Below are positions 4,759-8,064 of a stretch of DNA of 8,064 bases, piece after piece (the first letter of the stretch is position 1; every line of letters begins with the position of its first letter). Where the stretch lies: NCBI GenBank assembly GCA_016462095.1, contig JAEMTW010000074.1, forward strand, positions 1-8,064, given 5' to 3'. The DNA comes from Thermoleophilia bacterium. Its GTDB lineage: Bacteria > Actinomycetota > Thermoleophilia > Gaiellales > F1-60-MAGs149. The notes under the pieces are model-generated. The model searched no databases. It was not told where the DNA came from and saw only the letters and a program-made list of their open reading frames with translations. The position numbers and the translations under genes are program-made.

Positions 4759-6825
4759 ATGCCCAACCGCCTCGCCACTGAGACGTCGCCGTATCTGCGG
4801 CAGCACATGGACAATCCGGTCGACTGGCAGCCGTGGGGCGACGAGGCGTTCGCCGAGGCGCGCGAGCGCGATGTGCCGGTCTTGCTGAGCGTTGGCTATG
4901 CCTCCTGCCACTGGTGTCACGTGATGGCGCACGAGTCGTTCGAGGACCCTGCGACAGCCGCGGTGATGAACCGCCTCTACGTCAACGTCAAGGTCGATCG
5001 TGAGGAGCGACCCGATGTCGATGCGGTCTTCATGGAGGCCGTCGTTGGTCTGACGGGCCATGGCGGCTGGCCGATGACGGTCTGGCTGACGCCCGACGGG
5101 CGTCCCTTCTACGGCGGTACCTACTTTCCGCCGCAGTCGCGGCCCGGCATGCCCGCGTTTACGCAGGTCCTCGAGGCGGTTGCGCAGACCTTTACCGAGC
5201 GCCGCGGCGACGTTGAGGGCCAGGCCGAACGAATCACGACGGCGCTGCAGACGACTGCCGATCGCCATGCCAGTGAGGAGCCCGAGTTTGCCGATGCGCC
5301 GGGCGGTGCGATGATCGATCGCGCGATCGGCACGTTGGCGACGATTGTCGATCAGGTTCATGGTGGCTTTGGTGGTGCACCGAAGTTTCCACCGAGCACG
5401 CTGTTTCCGTTTCTGTTTGGCTGTGATGATCGTGGGCGGGGTCGCGATGGGGAGTACATGTCGCGCCTGACGCTCGAACGGATGGCCGATGGTGGCCTTC
5501 ACGATCAGGTCGCGGGCGGCTTCCATCGCTATGCCGTTGACGGCTATTGGCTCGTGCCGCACTTCGAGAAGATGCTCTACGACAACGCGCTGTTGGCGAG
5601 CGCCTATGCCCACGCAGCCCTCGCATCAGACTCCGAGCGCTACGCCGACGTGGCGCGCAGCACGCTCGCCTACATGGATCGCGAACTATCGCTCCCCGAG
5701 GGCGGCCTCGCCTCGGGGCAAGACGCCGACACCGAGGGGGTGGAGGGCACGACGTTCGTCTGGACGCCGGCGCAGGTCGATGAGGTCGTCACCGATCCGC
5801 TCGACGCAGCGATCGCCAAGGATGTCTGGAACATCACGGACGAAGGCAACTTCGAGCACGGCACGACGGTGCTCAGCATCGTGGCACCGGTCGTCGAGGC
5901 GGCTGAGCGCGCGGGGATCTCCGAGGAAGAGGGCGTGGAACGCCTCGACCGCGCGCGCGCTCAAATGCATCTCGCTCGCGATCTGCGTCCGCAGCCGGGT
6001 CGCGATGACAAGGCGCTGGCTGCGTGGAACGGGTTTGCGATTGCCGCCTTTGCGGATGCGGGGAGGCTGCTGAACGAGCCGGCTTTCGTGGCGCGTGCCG
6101 AGCGGATTGCCGCCTTCGTCAAGGAGCACCTGATGCGCGCGGATGGCGTGCTCCTGCGTTCGTGGTGTGGGACGCCCGCTACGGCGAGCGGCTTTAGCGA
6201 CGACTATGGCGCTGTGGCGGATGGGCTGCTGCGCCTGCACGCGGCGACGGGCAACCTCGAGTATCTGCTCGAGGCGCGGCGACTGACTGCCGCGGCTGTC
6301 GAGCGCTTTCACGATGCCGCGCGCGGCGGGTTCTATCTGGCGGCGAACGATGGTGAGCAACTCGTGGCGCGCACGAAGGGCGTCGAGGACACGCCGTCGC
6401 CGAGCGGCTCATCGCTGATTGCTCTCTGCCTCGTGCGACTTAGCCGCATCGATGGCAACTACGCCTGGGAGGAGCTCGCACTCGCGAGCGTCGCGGCGGT
6501 TCGTGCGATCTCCGAACGCGCGCCGCAGGCCTTTGGGTCGCTGTTCGCGATGGTGCAACAGGCGACGACAGTGCCACGCGAGATTGCGATCGTGGGCGCC
6601 CTTGACGACCCCCGGACGCAGGCGTTGCGCGACGTCGTCGGCCAGCGTTTCGCGCCGTGGGAGATCGTCGTCGTGGCCGATCCGAGCGACCCTCGTTGTG
6701 AGGAGGTTGGTCTCCTGCGTGGGCGTGGCCTCGTGGACGGTGCGCCGGCGGCCTACGTCTGTGAGCGCATGGCCTGCCGCACACCCATCACGGACCCCGA
6801 CGCACTGCGCGCTGCACTCGCGTAG
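4759..6825 (+). CDS. DUF255 / YyaL-type thioredoxin-fold protein with a six-hairpin glycosidase-like domain
   Basis: A 688-residue, full-length member of the YyaL/SPATA20 family. The N-terminal 160 residues are a thioredoxin-like domain (DsbH type) beginning TETSPYLRQHMDNPVDW, with a CHWC redox motif (C50, C53) and a GGWPM segment supplying the cis-proline (P105). The rest resembles an alpha/alpha six-hairpin barrel, with family blocks FGGAPKFP (204-211), VPHFEKMLYDN (266-276), QDADTEG (321-327) and DDKALAAWNG (416-425). A C-terminal cysteine pair (C668, C673) in YVCERMACRTPITDP is also usual. No signal peptide, so it is cytoplasmic. The biochemical role of the family is not settled; a thiol-redox function or sugar-related catalysis are both only inferred. 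The start is supported by the family N-terminus; the SD is weak (GAAG, 4747-4750). It lies 27 bases after the module 2 toxin and may be partly co-transcribed with it. Confidence 0.93.
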   Translation: MPNRLATETSPYLRQHMDNPVDWQPWGDEAFAEARERDVPVLLSVGYASCHWCHVMAHESFEDPATAAVMNRLYVNVKVDREERPDVDAVFMEAVVGLTGHGGWPMTVWLTPDGRPFYGGTYFPPQSRPGMPAFTQVLEAVAQTFTERRGDVEGQAERITTALQTTADRHASEEPEFADAPGGAMIDRAIGTLATIVDQVHGGFGGAPKFPPSTLFPFLFGCDDRGRGRDGEYMSRLTLERMADGGLHDQVAGGFHRYAVDGYWLVPHFEKMLYDNALLASAYAHAALASDSERYADVARSTLAYMDRELSLPEGGLASGQDADTEGVEGTTFVWTPAQVDEVVTDPLDAAIAKDVWNITDEGNFEHGTTVLSIVAPVVEAAERAGISEEEGVERLDRARAQMHLARDLRPQPGRDDKALAAWNGFAIAAFADAGRLLNEPAFVARAERIAAFVKEHLMRADGVLLRSWCGTPATASGFSDDYGAVADGLLRLHAATGNLEYLLEARRLTAAAVERFHDAARGGFYLAANDGEQLVARTKGVEDTPSPSGSSLIALCLVRLSRIDGNYAWEELALASVAAVRAISERAPQAFGSLFAMVQQATTVPREIAIVGALDDPRTQALRDVVGQRFAPWEIVVVADPSDPRCEEVGLLRGRGLVDGAPAAYVCERMACRTPITDPDALRAALA

Positions 6826-6844
6826 CTCTGCGCGTTGAGTGTCA

Positions 6845-6866
6845 CGCGCGGTCGCTCGCCCGCGCG
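6845..6866 (+). terminator. GC-only hairpin after the DUF255 gene
   Basis: CGCGCGG (6845-6851) pairs perfectly with CCGCGCG (6860-6866) around an eight-base loop, about 20 bases after the stop at 6825 and before the next gene start. No T-run follows. It is a possible weak terminator or transcript-end stabiliser. Confidence 0.35.
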
Positions 6867-6889
6867 CCACGGGCTGCGAGGCTGGAGCC

Positions 6890-7141
6890 ATGCCTACTAT
6901 CCAGCGCGACGCACTCCATGCCTTCATCGACCGCCAGTTGCTGCAGGTCGAATCCACCCCCGTCCCCGTCGAATTGCGACCGGCTGTCGAGGATGGTTCG
7001 ATGACCGCCGACGAGGTGCACGCCCTCTGGATGGGGGCGGGGATCGCCAGCCAGATTGGGATGGCACTCGCGCTTGATCCGTCGCGCTTCGTCGAGCCAT
7101 GGCCTGTCGCTGACGAGACCGAAACGCCCGCCGCGGCGTAG
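6890..7141 (+). CDS. Unrecognised 83-residue protein
   Basis: The ATG at 6890 is preceded by GAGG (6878-6881) at an eight-base spacing. The frame can be extended upstream to a GTG at 6839, but the extra 17 residues look like non-coding read-through and the SD favours 6890. The protein is acidic and soluble, without signal peptide, membrane segment or Cys. The N-terminal half (MPTIQRDALHAFIDRQLLQVES) is predicted helical; the middle (VEDGSMTADEVHALWMGAGIASQIGMALAL) also looks helical; the tail is Pro/Ala/Glu-rich and probably disordered. I do not recognise the family. It follows the DUF255 gene by 64 bases on the same strand and converges with argF, with only 27 bases between the stops. The SD and plausible amino-acid make-up support it being real. 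Confidence 0.65.
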   Translation: MPTIQRDALHAFIDRQLLQVESTPVPVELRPAVEDGSMTADEVHALWMGAGIASQIGMALALDPSRFVEPWPVADETETPAAA

Positions 7142-7168
7142 ACGTCGAATCGGCGAGGTGGGCAGGAC

Positions 7169-8064
7169 TCAGCCGAGCAGGTAACGCAGCACGGCGACGC
7201 TGGTGTGCAGTCGGTTCTCTGCCTCGTCCCAGACGACCGACTGCGGACCGTCGATCACCTCGGCGGAGACCTCCTCGCCACGGTGGGCGGGGAGGCAGTG
7301 CATAAAGATCGCGGTCGGCGCTGCCTGCGCCATCAGTGCAGCATCGACCTGGTAGCCGTCGAAGGCCGCAAACTTCTCGTCTGCCTGCGCCTCTTCACCC
7401 ATCGAAACGAAGACGTCGGTGACGACGACATCGGCACCCGCGACGGCCTCTGCCGGGTCGCGTAGCTCGGTCAGTGAGCCACCATGCGCGCGTGCGACTG
7501 TGGCGGCGGCGCCCACGATTTCGGGGTCGGCTTCGTAGCCCTCCGGTGTGGCGATGCGGACGTGCATGCCGGCCAGCGCAGCGGCCTGGGCAAGCGAATG
7601 GAAGACGTTGTTGCCATCGCCGATCCACGCGATCGTCTTGCCCGGCAACTCGCCGAGGTGCTCCTCGATCGTCATCAGGTCGGCCAGCGCTTGCAGTGGA
7701 TGGTGGTCATCGGTCAGCGCGTTGACGACGGGGATCGTGGCGTGGCGCGCGAGCTCTTCCACGTCGGCCTGCGCGAAGGTACGGATCACGATCGCATCGC
7801 ACATGCGCGAGACCACGTGGGCGGTGTCGGAGATCGGCTCGCCGCGACCGAGCTGGAGTTCGTCACCGCGGGTAAAGATCGGATGGCCACCCAGGCGTAC
7901 GACGGCGGTCTCGATCGAGATGCGCGTGCGCGTCGAGGCCTTCGTGAAGTGCATCAGCACGGTGCGACCCGTCAAGGAGCCATGCAATGCAGCCGGGTCC
8001 GCTTTGGCGGCGCGGGCATCGGCCAGCAGCGCATGCAGGGCGGCAGCGTCGAGATCGTTAATGG
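7169..8064 (-). CDS. argF: Ornithine carbamoyltransferase (5' end outside window)
   Basis: It transfers the carbamoyl group from carbamoyl phosphate to ornithine to make citrulline in arginine biosynthesis; cytoplasmic, normally a trimer. The frame is open from the right edge (first whole codon at 8062) to TGA at 7171-7169, giving 297 residues; by family alignment from memory only about 8-15 N-terminal residues are missing. Counting from the first visible residue: carbamoyl-phosphate loop STRTR (43-47), HPLQ (121-124, in DDHHPLQALADL), ornithine-loop SMG (220-222, in DVFVSMGEE), and the HCLP catalytic motif (255-258, in FMHCLPAHRGEE) with the active-site Cys. The SMG and HCLP motifs favour OTC over aspartate, putrescine or acetylornithine relatives. 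The visible TTG at 7987 is not the true start because clear family sequence continues upstream. It is convergent with the 83-residue gene; arginine neighbours, if any, lie beyond the right edge. Confidence 0.95.
   Translation of the reverse strand, partial: INDLDAAALHALLADARAAKADPAALHGSLTGRTVLMHFTKASTRTRISIETAVVRLGGHPIFTRGDELQLGRGEPISDTAHVVSRMCDAIVIRTFAQADVEELARHATIPVVNALTDDHHPLQALADLMTIEEHLGELPGKTIAWIGDGNNVFHSLAQAAALAGMHVRIATPEGYEADPEIVGAAATVARAHGGSLTELRDPAEAVAGADVVVTDVFVSMGEEAQADEKFAAFDGYQVDAALMAQAAPTAIFMHCLPAHRGEEVSAEVIDGPQSVVWDEAENRLHTSVAVLRYLLG

Noticed and set aside
4300..5613. 437-codon minus-strand ORF across module 2 and the DUF255 gene
   Set aside because: It is the antisense shadow of two genes with clear motifs; the product is rich in Arg, His and Gln with no domain.
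6839..6889. Extended GTG start for the 83-residue gene
   Set aside because: The added stretch is Arg/Ala-rich, overlaps the GC-only hairpin, and a correctly spaced SD sits before the ATG at 6890.

Overview
The window is GC-rich and gene-dense. Several genes seem to start directly after a TANNNT box with no Shine-Dalgarno (SD) sequence, and an ornithine carbamoyltransferase of actinobacterial flavour sits at the right edge. This suggests a chromosomal segment of an Actinomycetota member, possibly a Thermoleophilia-type lineage. The phylum is an inference from composition, start architecture and protein style, not from a marker gene. I see no rRNA, tRNA, insertion sequence, phage gene or CRISPR array.

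Layout from left to right. Positions 1-400 (minus strand) hold the 5' part of an unrecognised protein with a His-rich, probably metal-binding segment. It diverges, across a 97-bp gap, from a complete single-polypeptide ABC exporter (498-2372, plus). Next comes an intergenic stretch of 162 bp with a possible 21-codon minus-strand ORF, a hairpin, direct repeats and an AT-rich promoter/operator. It leads into toxin-antitoxin module 1: a Phd/YefM antitoxin (2535-2777) overlapping a PIN-domain VapC toxin (2777-3178) by one base. A complete 1-Cys peroxiredoxin follows (3304-3966), with its own promoter, a leader hairpin and a strong SD, and a 12-bp hairpin after its stop. Toxin-antitoxin module 2 comes next: a Phd-like antitoxin (4031-4342) overlapping a second PIN toxin (4339-4731) by four bases. 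Then come a full-length DUF255/YyaL-type thioredoxin-fold protein (4759-6825) and an 83-residue unknown protein (6890-7141). The minus-strand argF (7169 to the right edge) lacks only its first codons.

How they fit together: the core genes (ABC exporter, peroxiredoxin, DUF255 protein, argF) look like ordinary housekeeping or stress functions. The accessory signal is the pair of unrelated-looking PIN-domain modules that bracket the peroxiredoxin gene on the same strand. Both antitoxin genes share one start architecture: a TANNNT box, exactly seven bases, then ATG, with an inverted repeat whose downstream arm touches or nearly touches the ATG. This predicts leaderless, autorepressed transcription of both. 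The divergent His-rich gene has the same TANNNT-N7-ATG spacing. I found no convincing entirely new multi-gene system; the most useful leads are the shared leaderless/operator architecture, the His-rich gene and the possible 21-residue ORF.
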